A stretch of DNA of 64,000 nt. Source: Actinacidiphila guanduensis. Its GTDB lineage: Bacteria; Actinomycetota; Actinomycetes; Streptomycetales; Streptomycetaceae. The notes beneath the pieces were generated by a model. That model saw only the letters and a program-made list of their open reading frames with translations. It was not told the DNA's origin and made no database searches. Location: positions 372,001 to 436,000 of the forward strand of contig NZ_FNIE01000005.1 of assembly GCF_900103985.1 (NCBI RefSeq), given 5' to 3'. The position numbers and the translations under genes were made by a program. Shown piece after piece: positions 40,518-50,433 of the stretch. Within the stretch, counting starts at the first letter, position 1; each line of letters opens with the position of its first letter.

Positions 40518-42315
40518 GGCGCCACTGGTCGCCGCCGAAGGACGACGGGTCGATCGTGCCGTGCGCCTGGACCCAGGCGATGATCGTGTTGCGGATCTCG
40601 TCGGAGGAGGACCACACCGACTGGGCCGCGGCCACGTGCGGATAGTTGCTGCCGCCGCTGGAGCGGTAGTTGTTCACCGCGAGCACGAACTGCGCGTCGG
40701 GGTCGACCGGGGCGCCGGCGTGCGTGAGGTTGGTGATGCGCGAACCGGCCGGCTGGGCGATGTCGATGTCGTAGGACACGCCGCTGAGCACGTCGTAGCT
40801 GTAGTCGGGGGTGTTGTTCGCGTTGGTGATCTTCGTGACGTCCACCGGCGCGTCGGGCGCGGTCTGCACGAAGTACGCCGCCGACCACTCCAGGTAGTCC
40901 TTGACCTGGGCGCCGGTCAGCAGCTTGGCGTCCAGGGTGTTCTCGTAGACGTAGAGGCCCGCCACGTCGCGCAGGCTGACCTGGCCGGCCGGGATGGCGG
41001 CGGTGCGGGAGAAGGGGGATGCCTCGGAGAGCACCGGCAGGTCCGCGTACTGCGTGCCGGCCAGCGCGGCGGTGACCGTGTCGGACTGCACGAGGTTGAT
41101 GAAGTCGATGATCGGGGTGTCCTTGTAGGTGGACTCCGCCGCGCTCATCGCCTCGGTGCAGGTGCCGATGACCTGGTTGACGTAGGCGACGACCTTGTTG
41201 TGCTCCTCGCGCACGAGCCGCGCCACCACCGGGTCCTCCTCGACGGTGTTGGCGTTGCGCACCCCGGCGGTGACCGAGGAGACCTGCCAGCGGCCGCGGT
41301 GCAGCTCCAGGTCGATGTCGAACACGCTCAGCCGCATGCCCCACATCAGCGGCTCGGAGAGCACCACCGTGCGGCCGGTCTCCTCATTGACCACCAGGGT
41401 CTGCGGGCGCTCGACGTGGGTGTGGCCGACCAGGATCGCGTCGATGCCGGGCACCTGGGCGGCCACCAGCGAGGAGGCGTTCTCCGGGTAGGGGACCGCG
41501 TCGCCGTAGGAGGTGGAGCCGTCCAGGCCGGAGTGGTCGGTGCAGAAGACCACGTCGCAACCCATCGCGCGCAGCCTGGGCACGTAGATCCTGGCCTGCT
41601 CCACCAGGCCGGGGAAGGCGAGCCTGCCCTGCACGTTGGCCTTGTCCCACACGGCGATGCCCGGGTTGGTCAGGCCCAGGATGCCGACCTTGATGTTCGG
41701 GCCGCCCTCGACGTGCAGCTCCTTGACCAGGTAGGGCGGGAAGGCGGGCTTCAGGGTGGTGGCGTCCACCGCGTTGGCGGCCAGCAGCGGGAAGTCGCAC
41801 TGGTCCTGGAAGGCGCGCAGCAGCGGGATGCCGTAGTTGAACTCGTGGTTGCCGAGGGCGGCCGCGTCGTAGCGCATGTGGTTCATCGCCAGCGCCATCG
41901 GATGCCGCGGGCCCGTGCGGCGGCCGGTGATCGGCTCGACCCGGGCGTAGTAGTACGACAGCTGGGTGCCCTGGATGATGTCGCCGGCGTCCACCAGCAG
42001 GGTGCGGTCGTGGCCCTTCTCGGCCCGCGCGGCCTCGATGAGGGTGGCGAGCTTGGCCATGCCGACGTCGTTGTGGGTGGCGTCGTCGTACTCGGCGTTC
42101 GTGAAGTAGTCCCAGTTCAGGGCGTGCCCGTGGACGTCGGTGGTGCCGAGCACGCGCAGGCTGTAGGTGCGCGGGCCGTGCTCGCCGTGGCCGCCGTGGC
42201 CGGGCTCGGCAGCCTCGGCGGGGGCGGCGGCCACCGCCCCGGCGGTGCCGGCCAGCGCGACGCCCGCGCCGGTGGCGGCGGAGCGGTGGATGAAGTCCCT
42301 GCGGTTGAGGGGCAT
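40486..42315 (-). CDS. Tat-exported 5'-nucleotidase/2',3'-cyclic phosphodiesterase family
   Basis: A 609-residue UshA/CpdB-type metallophosphoesterase. The N-terminus MPLNRRDFIHRSAATGAG is a twin-arginine signal ending near APAEAAEP. The N-terminal catalytic domain has LGTTDVHGHALNWDYF, LLVDAGDIIQGT, ALGNHEFNYG, CTDHSGLD and LVGHTHVERPQ as metal ligands. The C-terminal substrate domain has IDFINLVQSDT, GLYVYENTL and VNNYRSSGGSNYP. It likely releases phosphate and nucleosides from extracellular nucleotides. The ATG with GAGGAG is clear. No PHO-box repeats are seen upstream. It is divergent from pyk. Confidence 0.93.
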   Translation of the reverse strand: MPLNRRDFIHRSAATGAGVALAGTAGAVAAAPAEAAEPGHGGHGEHGPRTYSLRVLGTTDVHGHALNWDYFTNAEYDDATHNDVGMAKLATLIEAARAEKGHDRTLLVDAGDIIQGTQLSYYYARVEPITGRRTGPRHPMALAMNHMRYDAAALGNHEFNYGIPLLRAFQDQCDFPLLAANAVDATTLKPAFPPYLVKELHVEGGPNIKVGILGLTNPGIAVWDKANVQGRLAFPGLVEQARIYVPRLRAMGCDVVFCTDHSGLDGSTSYGDAVPYPENASSLVAAQVPGIDAILVGHTHVERPQTLVVNEETGRTVVLSEPLMWGMRLSVFDIDLELHRGRWQVSSVTAGVRNANTVEEDPVVARLVREEHNKVVAYVNQVIGTCTEAMSAAESTYKDTPIIDFINLVQSDTVTAALAGTQYADLPVLSEASPFSRTAAIPAGQVSLRDVAGLYVYENTLDAKLLTGAQVKDYLEWSAAYFVQTAPDAPVDVTKITNANNTPDYSYDVLSGVSYDIDIAQPAGSRITNLTHAGAPVDPDAQFVLAVNNYRSSGGSNYPHVAAAQSVWSSSDEIRNTIIAWVQAHGTIDPSSFGGDQWRLTRAGVPLFG

Positions 42316-42463
42316 GTCGGTGTGGTCTCCTCGGGATGAAGGCGGCGCACGCGGCCGGCGCCGCTGGTGGCGACGCGCGTAGATTCTGGCGTACCGCACC
42401 CCCGCAGCAACACCCCCGGCCCAATCCCGGAATGCTCATCGGAGCGGAGTGCCGCACACTTCG

Positions 42464-42481
42464 ACGCTTGTCAACAAGCGT
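42464..42481. promoter_or_regulatory. 18-bp interrupted palindrome between pyk and the 5'-nucleotidase
   Basis: ACGCTTGT-CA-ACAAGCGT has perfect 8-bp arms (42464-42471 and 42474-42481). It sits 70 bp before pyk in the divergent region and overlaps a TTGACA hexamer on the minus strand (42474-42469). It is a good candidate operator for either gene; no factor is assigned. Confidence 0.5.
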
Positions 42482-42551
42482 TAATTGAGCTGTCGTTGGA
42501 CTGTTGCCGTCACCCAGCTCCCTACCAACGAGTAAGTCATACGCTCGACAC

Positions 42552-43988
42552 ATGCGCCGAGCCAAGATTGTCTGCACCCTGGGGCCCGCCACCGACTCGT
42601 ACGACCAGATCAAGGCACTGGTCGAGGCCGGTATGGACGTCGCGCGCCTCAACCTCAGCCACGGCAGCTACGCCGACCACGAGGACCGCTACCAGCGGGT
42701 TCGAAAGGCGTCCGACGAAACCGGGCGCAGCGTCGGCATCCTCGCCGACCTTCAGGGTCCGAAGATCCGGCTGGGCCGGTTCGCCGAGGGACCGGTACTC
42801 CTTGAACGCGGCGACGAGTTCACCATCACCGTGGACGACATCGAGGGCACCCAGTCCATCTGCGGCACCACCTACAAGGGCCTGGCGGCGGACGTGGCCC
42901 GCGGCGAGCGCATCCTGGTGGACGACGGCCGGGTGACCCTGGAGGTCACCGACGTCGAGGGCGGCCGGGTGCACACCATGGTCATCGAGGGCGGCTGGGT
43001 CTCCGACCACAAGGGCCTCAACCTGCCCGGCGTCGCCGTCTCCGTGCCGGCCCTGTCCGACAAGGACATCCGCGACCTGCGCTGGGCGCTGCGCACCGGC
43101 GCCGACGTCATCGCGCTCTCCTTCGTCCGCAGCGGCCGCGACATGGACGACGTGCTGCAGGTGATGGCCGAGGAGGGCCGCCGCGTCCCGGTCATCGCCA
43201 AGATCGAGAAGCCCCAGGCCGTGGACAACCTGGAGGAGATCGTCGACGCCTTCGACGGCATCATGGTCGCCCGCGGCGACCTCGGCGTGGAGATGCCGCT
43301 GGAGGCCGTGCCGATCGTCCAGAAGCGCGCGGTCAAGCTCGCCCGGCGCAACGCCAAGCCGGTCATCGTCGCCACCCAGATGCTCGACTCGATGATCGAC
43401 AACTCCCGGCCCACCCGCGCCGAGGCGTCCGACGTCGCCAACGCCGTCATCGACGGCACCGACGCGGTGATGCTCTCCGGCGAGACCAGCGTCGGGAAGT
43501 ACCCGATCCAGACCGTCAAGACCATGGCCCGCATCGTGGCCGCCGCCGAGGCCGACATCCTCGCCGCCGGCCTGCCGCCGCTGACGGAGTCCAACAAGCC
43601 GCGCACCCAGGGCGGCGCCGTCGCCCGGGCCGCCGCCGAGATGGGCGACTTCCTCGGCGCGAGCTACCTGGTGGCCTTCACCCAGTCCGGCGACACCGTG
43701 CGCCGCCTGTCCCGCTACCGCTCGCCGATCCCGGTGCTCGCCTTCACCCCCGAGCCGGCCACCCGCTCCCAGCTCAACCTCACCTGGGGCGTGGAGACCT
43801 TCCTCGGCCCCATGGTGCAGACCACCGACGAGATGGTCCAGCAGGTGGACGAGGAGCTGCTGCGGATCGGCCGCTGCAAGCGCGGCGACACCGTCGTCAT
43901 CACCGCCGGCTCCCCGCCCGGAATGCCGGGCACCACCAACATGGTGCGGGTCCACCGCATCGGCGAGGACGACGCACCGAAACAGTAG
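42552..43988 (+). CDS. pyk: Pyruvate kinase
   Basis: Pyruvate kinase transfers phosphate from phosphoenolpyruvate to ADP in the last step of glycolysis. The 478-residue protein has the N-terminus RRAKIVCTLGPATDS, metal and substrate motifs IAKIEKPQAVDNLEEI and GIMVARGDLGVEMP, and LDSMIDNSRPTRAEASDVANA followed by GTDAVMLSGETSVGKYP. The B domain lies at ~70-170 and a C-terminal regulatory domain is present. The ATG at 42552 is chosen over an in-frame ATG 48 nt upstream because family N-termini start here. A terminator follows 50 bp downstream. Confidence 0.97.
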   Translation: MRRAKIVCTLGPATDSYDQIKALVEAGMDVARLNLSHGSYADHEDRYQRVRKASDETGRSVGILADLQGPKIRLGRFAEGPVLLERGDEFTITVDDIEGTQSICGTTYKGLAADVARGERILVDDGRVTLEVTDVEGGRVHTMVIEGGWVSDHKGLNLPGVAVSVPALSDKDIRDLRWALRTGADVIALSFVRSGRDMDDVLQVMAEEGRRVPVIAKIEKPQAVDNLEEIVDAFDGIMVARGDLGVEMPLEAVPIVQKRAVKLARRNAKPVIVATQMLDSMIDNSRPTRAEASDVANAVIDGTDAVMLSGETSVGKYPIQTVKTMARIVAAAEADILAAGLPPLTESNKPRTQGGAVARAAAEMGDFLGASYLVAFTQSGDTVRRLSRYRSPIPVLAFTPEPATRSQLNLTWGVETFLGPMVQTTDEMVQQVDEELLRIGRCKRGDTVVITAGSPPGMPGTTNMVRVHRIGEDDAPKQ

Positions 43989-44040
43989 ATGATCGACGGG
44001 AATTAACGCTCCGTAACGCGGGTGCAATACAGAACCAAGA

Positions 44041-44080
44041 GGGGCGGGGCGGGGCACATCCCCGCCCCGCCCCTTCGTTC
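44041..44080 (+). terminator. Terminator of pyk
   Basis: GGGGCGGGGCGGGG (44041-44054) pairs with CCCCGCCCCGCCCC (44060-44073) around a 5-nt loop, a perfect 14-bp all-GC stem. TTCGTTCTCTT follows. Confidence 0.88.
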
Positions 44081-44421
44081 TCTTCCCCGACACGCACCGG
44101 GCATTTCCCTTGCGTACAGGCCGTGGCCCGGGCCGCTGCCCGAATTCCCGCCACCGCCCGCCGAACTCGGCGAAGTGCGCATTCTCCCGATGCCCCCGCG
44201 CCCAAAGCGCCCAAAGCGCGCGGTGAACCTCAGCAGAAGCTCAGAACTTTCCGAGTGGCATAACAAGACAGTCACACTCTTCCCCACCCCTCTGCCTGAC
44301 ACCCCGGCTCCCGCCTAGAGTCACGGCCAGTCACCGCGCCACCGAATGAGCGAATTCGGTTCGCCGCGCTGCGACGTCGGCCCCTCAGCAGAGAAGGCCG
44401 AGCCCGGGGAAAGGACTGATC
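44081..44421 (+). other. livK upstream region
   Basis: 341 bp without a gene. A short direct repeat CGCCCAAAG occurs twice near 44200, and AACTTTCCGAGTGGCATAAC is AT-richer than its surroundings. A CTGACA (44296) and TAGAGT (44316) pair is spaced too closely (14 nt) to be called a standard promoter with confidence. AAAGGA precedes the livK GTG. Confidence 0.35.
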
Positions 44422-45672
44422 GTGCGACACCGCTCCTTGCTGCTTGTGACCTCCGTACTGGCCACAGGAGCCCTCACCCTTACCGCTTGCGGCTCGCGTA
44501 GCGACGACAGCAAGAAGAGCGACGGCGGCGGCTCCAGTGCCAGCAACACCACCCTGACCATCGGCGTCGACGCGCCCCTGACCGGCCAGAACTCCGCCAC
44601 CGGCCTCGGCCTGCAGTACGGCGTGCAGATCGCCGTCGACGACGCCAACGCCAAGAAGCTCGTCCCCGGCGTCACCTTCAAGGTCGAGGCCCTGGACGAC
44701 AAGGCGCTGCCGGCCACCGGCCAGCAGAACGCCACCCAGCTGGTCCAGGACAACAACGTCATCGGCGCCGTCGGCCCGCTGAACTCCGGCGTGGCCACCT
44801 CGATGCAGCAGGTCTTCGCCACCGCCAACATGGTCGAGATCTCGCCGGCCAACACCAACCCGGCGCTCACCCAGGGCGAGAAGTGGGCCTCGGGCACCAA
44901 GACCCGCCCCTTCAAGACCTACTTCCGCACCGCCACCACCGACGCCAACCAGGGCGGCTTCGCGGCCGACTACGCCTACAACACCGCGAAGAAGAAGGAC
45001 GCCTTCGTCGTCGACGACAAGCAGACCTACGGCGCGGGCCTGGCCGGCATCTTCAAGCAGAAGTTCGCCGCGCTCGGCGGCAAGATCGCCGGCACCGACC
45101 ACGTCAACACCGGTGACACCGACTACTCCACCCTCGTCACCAAGATCAAGAACTCACACGCCGACCTGCTCTACTACGGCGGCCAGTACGACGAGGCCCA
45201 GCTGATCACCAAGCAGCTCAAGGCCGCCGGCGTCAACATCCCGCTCATGGGCGGCGACGGCATCTTCTCCGACACCTACATCAAGGTCGCCGGCAAGGCC
45301 TCCGAGGGCGACCTCGCCACCTCCGTCGGTGTCCCCGTCACCACCCTCCCCGCCGCCCAGAACTTCATCAAGACCTACAAGGCCAAGAAGTACCCCGGCG
45401 ACTACGGCACCTACGGCGGCTACTCCTACGACGCCGCCACCGCCATCATCAACGCGGTCAAGACCGTCATGGACGCCAACGGCGGCAAGCTCCCCGCCAT
45501 GAACGACGCCCGCGCCAAGGTCGTCGACGCCGTCCAGAAGGCCGACTTCGACGGCATCGCCGGCCACGTCTCCTTCGACCAGTACGGCGACACCACCAAC
45601 AAGCAGCTCACGGTCTACCAGGTCAAGAACGGCAAGTGGGTCGCGGTGAAGAGCGGCACCTACAACGGCTGA
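44422..45672 (+). CDS. livK: Branched-chain amino acid ABC transporter, substrate-binding lipoprotein
   Basis: A 416-residue periplasmic-binding-protein type I (Leu/Ile/Val-binding) lipoprotein. The signal peptide ends in the lipobox LTAC with C23 as the lipid anchor, followed by a flexible Ser/Asp/Lys linker. The binding fold starts at TLTIGVDAPLTGQNSATGLG and includes NNVIGAVGPLNSGVA, NTNPALTQGEKW and YTYNTAKKKD-like hinge elements (here YAYNTAKKKDAF). It captures branched-chain or related amino acids outside the membrane for LivHMGF. The GTG start has an AAAGGA site. Lgt at 23007 should lipidate it. Confidence 0.92.
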   Translation: MRHRSLLLVTSVLATGALTLTACGSRSDDSKKSDGGGSSASNTTLTIGVDAPLTGQNSATGLGLQYGVQIAVDDANAKKLVPGVTFKVEALDDKALPATGQQNATQLVQDNNVIGAVGPLNSGVATSMQQVFATANMVEISPANTNPALTQGEKWASGTKTRPFKTYFRTATTDANQGGFAADYAYNTAKKKDAFVVDDKQTYGAGLAGIFKQKFAALGGKIAGTDHVNTGDTDYSTLVTKIKNSHADLLYYGGQYDEAQLITKQLKAAGVNIPLMGGDGIFSDTYIKVAGKASEGDLATSVGVPVTTLPAAQNFIKTYKAKKYPGDYGTYGGYSYDAATAIINAVKTVMDANGGKLPAMNDARAKVVDAVQKADFDGIAGHVSFDQYGDTTNKQLTVYQVKNGKWVAVKSGTYNG

Positions 45673-45780
45673 CCAACCCCCAGAACACCCCGGGCCGCGC
45701 GGCCGGTCACCCGGCCGCGCGGCCCGCAGTCTTATCCGGACCCCACCCACCTGCTCCCGAAGCGACATGGAGGCCATGCG

Positions 45781-46710
45781 GTGCACACCCTGCCGCAACA
45801 GCTGGCCAACGGGCTGTTCCTCGGCTCGATGTACGGGCTCATCGCCATCGGCTACACGATGGTGTACGGCATCGTCCAGCTCATCAACTTCGCCCACGGC
45901 GAGATCTTCATGACCGGCGCCTTCGGCGCCCTCACCGTATGGACCAACCTCCCCGACGGCACATCCATCTGGGTCGGACTGCCCCTGATGCTCATCGGCG
46001 GCGCCATCGTCTCGGTCCTCATCGCCATCGGCGCCGAACGCTTCGCCTACCGGCCGCTGCGCAACGCCCCCCGGCTGGCCCCTCTGATCACCGCGATCGG
46101 CCTCTCCCTCGCACTGCAGCAGGCGATCTTCGTCTGGTACCCCGGCGCCGACAACGCCAAGACGTTCCCGCAACTCGGCACGCACCCGTACCACATCGGC
46201 TCCGTCGACATCCAGCGCAACGACATCTTCCTCGTCGCCGCCGCCGTCGTCTGCATGATCGGCCTCGCCGCCTTCGTCCGCACCAGCCGCACCGGCCGCG
46301 CCATGCAGGCCACCGCCCAGGACCCCGACACCGCCCAGCTGATGGGCATCGACACCAACCGCATCATCGTCATCGCCTTCGCCATCGGCGGCCTGTTCGC
46401 CGCCGTCGCCGGTGTCGCCAGCGGCCTGAAGTACGGCCAGATCTCCTACAACATGGGCTTCCAGGCCGGCCTGAAAGCCTTCACCGCCGCCGTCCTCGGC
46501 GGCATCGGCAACATCTACGGCGCCATGCTCGGCGGCCTCGTCCTCGGCATCGCCGAAGCCTGCGCCTCCGCCTACATCGCCAACATCCCCGGCATGGAAC
46601 AACTCGGCGGCCAGGGCTGGTCCAACGTGTGGGCCTTCGTCCTGCTCATCGTCGTCCTGCTGGTCCGGCCCCAGGGCCTGCTCGGCGAACGCGTCGCGGA
46701 CAGGGCGTGA
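45781..46710 (+). CDS. livH: Branched-chain amino acid ABC transporter permease LivH
   Basis: A 309-residue inner-membrane permease with about eight helices. It starts HTLPQQLANGLFLGSMYGLIAIGYTMVYGIVQLINFAHGE, a near-universal LivH N-terminal pattern. Near residues 175-190 is AMQATAQDPDTAQLMGID, the cytoplasmic EAA-like loop that contacts the ATPases, and ILGGIG-type sequence appears as VLGGIGNIYGAMLGG. GTG 45781 is used: GGAGG lies 8 nt upstream and an overlapping ATG (45776) is out of frame. Confidence 0.93.
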   Translation: MHTLPQQLANGLFLGSMYGLIAIGYTMVYGIVQLINFAHGEIFMTGAFGALTVWTNLPDGTSIWVGLPLMLIGGAIVSVLIAIGAERFAYRPLRNAPRLAPLITAIGLSLALQQAIFVWYPGADNAKTFPQLGTHPYHIGSVDIQRNDIFLVAAAVVCMIGLAAFVRTSRTGRAMQATAQDPDTAQLMGIDTNRIIVIAFAIGGLFAAVAGVASGLKYGQISYNMGFQAGLKAFTAAVLGGIGNIYGAMLGGLVLGIAEACASAYIANIPGMEQLGGQGWSNVWAFVLLIVVLLVRPQGLLGERVADRA

Positions 46711-46715
46711 TACCG

Positions 46716-48602
46716 ATGACCGACATCCCCACCACCGCAGCCGCCGAAATCCTCGGCACCACCGACCCCTTCGCCCCGCGCAAGGACCCCTTCGTCACCC
46801 TGCCGCTGCCGGCCGCCCGCGCCCTCACCCTCCTCGGCGCCGTCGCGACCATCGCGTCCACCTTCATGTCGTGGACCTACACCACCGACTTCCCCGGCGA
46901 CCTCACCGTCAACGGCTACCCCGGCGGCCTGCAGGTCATCACGCTCATCGGCGCCATCCTCACCGGCCTCATCGCGCTGGGCGCCTTCCGCGTCAAGGGC
47001 CTGGCCTGGCTCGTCCCCAGCCGCTCCAACAACGCCGTCCTGCTGCTGGCCGCCGGCACCTTCGCCACCACCTGGTACACCGTCATCGCCATCGCCCAGG
47101 AACTCGGCGGCCTGGCCAACCTCGACCCCGGCGGCTTCGTCGCCGCCGTCGCCAGCCTCGCCCTCCTCATCGGCGCCCTCGCCCTGCCGATCGACCGCCA
47201 CCCCCTGGAACAACCCGACGCCGACTACTACGAACTCGGCCGGTTCTCCGAGAACGGCGCCTTCCGCGGCACCTGGGCCTGGCTGCGCGAAGCCCGGCTG
47301 CGCCACTCCGAACTGCCCGTCGCCGACCCGCGCAAACTCCCCACCTGGGTGCAGTACCTCGCCATCATCGTCGTCGCCGCCGCCGGCCTGAAGGTCCTCA
47401 CCTACGGCCTGGCCACCGGCTACACCGAGGTCTTCGTCGGCTACCTCATCCTGGTCGCCTTCACCCTGTGGTCCTTCAGCGCCGCCGGCCTCACCCGGCA
47501 GTTCTCCCAGATCACCACCGACCACCGCCCGTTCGCCATGATCGTCGGCGTCCTGGCCGCCATCGCCTACCCCTTCGCCCAGAACAACGAGCACTGGGCG
47601 AACCTCGGCGTCAACATCCTGATCTTCGGCACCGTCGCCCTCGGCCTCAACATCGTCGTCGGCCTCACCGGCCTGCTCGACCTCGGCTACGTCGCCTTCC
47701 TCGGCGTCGGCGCCTACGCCGCCGCCCTGGTCTCCGGCTCCCCCTACTCCATCTGGTCCGGCACCCAGTTCCCCTTCTGGGCCGCCGCCCTCGTCGGCAT
47801 GGCCGCCTCCCTCGTCTTCGGCGTCCTCATCGGCGCCCCCACCCTGCGGCTGCGCGGCGACTACCTCGCCATCGTCACCCTCGGCTTCGGAGAGATCTTC
47901 CGCATCGCCGTCAACAACCTCGACGGCGTCTCAGGCCCCAAGGTCACCAACGGCCCCAACGGCATCGCCCAGATCCCCGACCTGTCGATCTTCGGCTACA
48001 ACCTCGGCGACTCCCACGACATCGGCTCCTTCACCCTCGGCAGGTTCGCCAACTACTACCTGCTGATGCTCGTCATCACCGTCATCGTCGTCCTCATCTT
48101 CACCCGCGCCGCCGACTCCCGCATCGGCCGCTCCTGGATCGCCATCCGCGAGGACGAGACCGCCGCCACCGCCATGGGCATCAACGGCTTCCGGGTCAAG
48201 CTCATCGCCTTCGCCCTCGGCGCCTCGCTCGCCGGCCTCGCCGGAACCGTCAGCGCCCACGTCACCTACAGCGTCGTACCCAACCCCTACCAGTTCTCCG
48301 GGTCCGCGCCGCCCAACTCCGCCTTCCTGCTCGCCGCCGTCGTCCTCGGCGGCATGGGCACCGTCAGCGGACCCGTCCTCGGCGCCGCCCTGCTCTACCT
48401 CGTCCCCGAAAAGCTCGGCTTCCTCCAGCGCTACGAACTGTTCGCCTTCGGCGTCACCCTCATCCTCATCATGCGGTTCCGGCCCGAGGGCATCATCCCC
48501 AACCGCCGCCGCCAACTGGAGTTCCACGAAGCCGAAACCGAGGTACCCGCCCCGCGCGCACCCGGCGACGGCGCCGTCACCGCAGGCCAGGCAGGGGCGT
48601 GA
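46716..48602 (+). CDS. livM: Branched-chain amino acid ABC transporter permease LivM, N-terminally extended
   Basis: A 628-residue permease, about 200 residues longer than E. coli LivM. The C-terminal ~380 residues are the LivM core: NLGVNILIFGTVALGLNIVVGLTGLLDLGYVAFLGVGAYAAAL, TLRLRGDYLAIVTLGFGEIFRI and the coupling loop SWIAIREDETAATAMGIN. The N-terminal extension adds several hydrophobic segments (ALTLLGAVATIASTFM, LQVITLIGAILTGLIALGAF, NNAVLLLAAGTFATTWY) and a charged cytosolic loop (~165-205). The ATG is 6 nt after livH; an in-frame GTG at 46707 overlapping the livH stop is an alternative. Confidence 0.9.
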   Translation: MTDIPTTAAAEILGTTDPFAPRKDPFVTLPLPAARALTLLGAVATIASTFMSWTYTTDFPGDLTVNGYPGGLQVITLIGAILTGLIALGAFRVKGLAWLVPSRSNNAVLLLAAGTFATTWYTVIAIAQELGGLANLDPGGFVAAVASLALLIGALALPIDRHPLEQPDADYYELGRFSENGAFRGTWAWLREARLRHSELPVADPRKLPTWVQYLAIIVVAAAGLKVLTYGLATGYTEVFVGYLILVAFTLWSFSAAGLTRQFSQITTDHRPFAMIVGVLAAIAYPFAQNNEHWANLGVNILIFGTVALGLNIVVGLTGLLDLGYVAFLGVGAYAAALVSGSPYSIWSGTQFPFWAAALVGMAASLVFGVLIGAPTLRLRGDYLAIVTLGFGEIFRIAVNNLDGVSGPKVTNGPNGIAQIPDLSIFGYNLGDSHDIGSFTLGRFANYYLLMLVITVIVVLIFTRAADSRIGRSWIAIREDETAATAMGINGFRVKLIAFALGASLAGLAGTVSAHVTYSVVPNPYQFSGSAPPNSAFLLAAVVLGGMGTVSGPVLGAALLYLVPEKLGFLQRYELFAFGVTLILIMRFRPEGIIPNRRRQLEFHEAETEVPAPRAPGDGAVTAGQAGA

Positions 48603-48610
48603 AGGACACC

Positions 48611-49530
<920 letters not shown>

Positions 49531-49534
<4 letters not shown>

Positions 49535-50247
49535 CCGCACTGCTCGAAGTCGAGGACCTGCGGGTCGCCTACGGCAAGATCGAGGCCGTCAAAGGCATCT
49601 CGTTCACCGTCGAAGAGGGCCAGATCGTCACCCTCATCGGCACCAACGGCGCCGGCAAGACCACCACCCTGCGCACCCTGAGCGGACTGCTCAAGCCCGT
49701 CGGCGGCCGGGTCACCTTCAACGGCAAGGTGCTCACCCGCGTCCCCGCACACAAGATCGTCTCCCTCGGCCTCGCCCACTCGCCCGAGGGACGGCACATC
49801 TTCCCCCGCCTCACCATCGAGCAGAACCTCCAACTCGGCGCGTACCTCCGCAAGGACCCCGCCGGGATCACCGCCGACATCCAGCGCGCCTACGACCTCT
49901 TCCCGATCCTCGGCGAACGCCGCAAGCAGGCCGCGGGCACGCTCTCCGGCGGCGAGCAGCAGATGCTCGCGATGGGGCGCGCGCTGATGTCCCAGCCCAA
50001 GCTGCTCATGCTCGACGAACCCTCCATGGGACTCTCGCCGATCATGATGCAGAAGATCATGTCCACCATCGTGGAACTCAAGTCCCAGGGCACCACGATC
50101 CTGCTGGTCGAGCAGAACGCGCAGGCCGCGCTCTCGCTCGCCGACCAGGCCCACGTCATGGAGATCGGCACGATCAAGCTCTCCGGCAGCGGGCAGGACC
50201 TGCTGCACGACGAGAGCGTCCGCAAGACGTACCTCGGCGAGGACTGA
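49531..50247 (+). CDS. livF: Branched-chain amino acid ABC transporter ATPase LivF
   Basis: A 238-residue ABC ATPase, the second nucleotide-binding subunit. Walker A is GTNGAGKTTTLRTLSGLL, the LivF-type loop is LGLAHSPEGRHIFPRLT, the signature LSGGEQQMLAMGRAL, Walker B LLMLDEPSMGLSP and the His switch LVEQNAQAALSLAD. The ATG overlaps livG by 4 nt. It ends the operon and is followed by a perfect 15-bp hairpin. Confidence 0.95.
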
Positions 50248-50305
50248 GCAGGGCCGCTCCGGCGGCAGCGGACGGGCCTGTGAGACGGCCACGGGAAGCC
50301 CACGT

Positions 50306-50339
50306 GTAAGGCCCGCGCTCCTGGGAGCGCGGGCCTTAC
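50306..50339 (+). terminator. Terminator of the liv operon
   Basis: GTAAGGCCCGCGCTC (50306-50320) pairs perfectly with GAGCGCGGGCCTTAC (50325-50339) around the loop CTGG. It lies between convergent livF and the response regulator, so it may act on both. Confidence 0.85.
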
Positions 50340-50433
50340 GTTGTGCGTGGTGACGTTGCCGTGCGGGCCGAGCGGGCGCCGTGCAGGCCGTTTTCCTCGG
50401 CCGTAGGCGAGGGGTTGCCGGCCCGGGGCCGTC

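Noticed and set aside
42316-42551. PHO box (PhoP site) before the 5'-nucleotidase
   Set aside because: No GTTCACC direct repeats are present in the region.
44296-44321. CTGACA/TAGAGT promoter for livK
   Set aside because: The 14-nt spacer is too short for a standard promoter; start mapping is needed.
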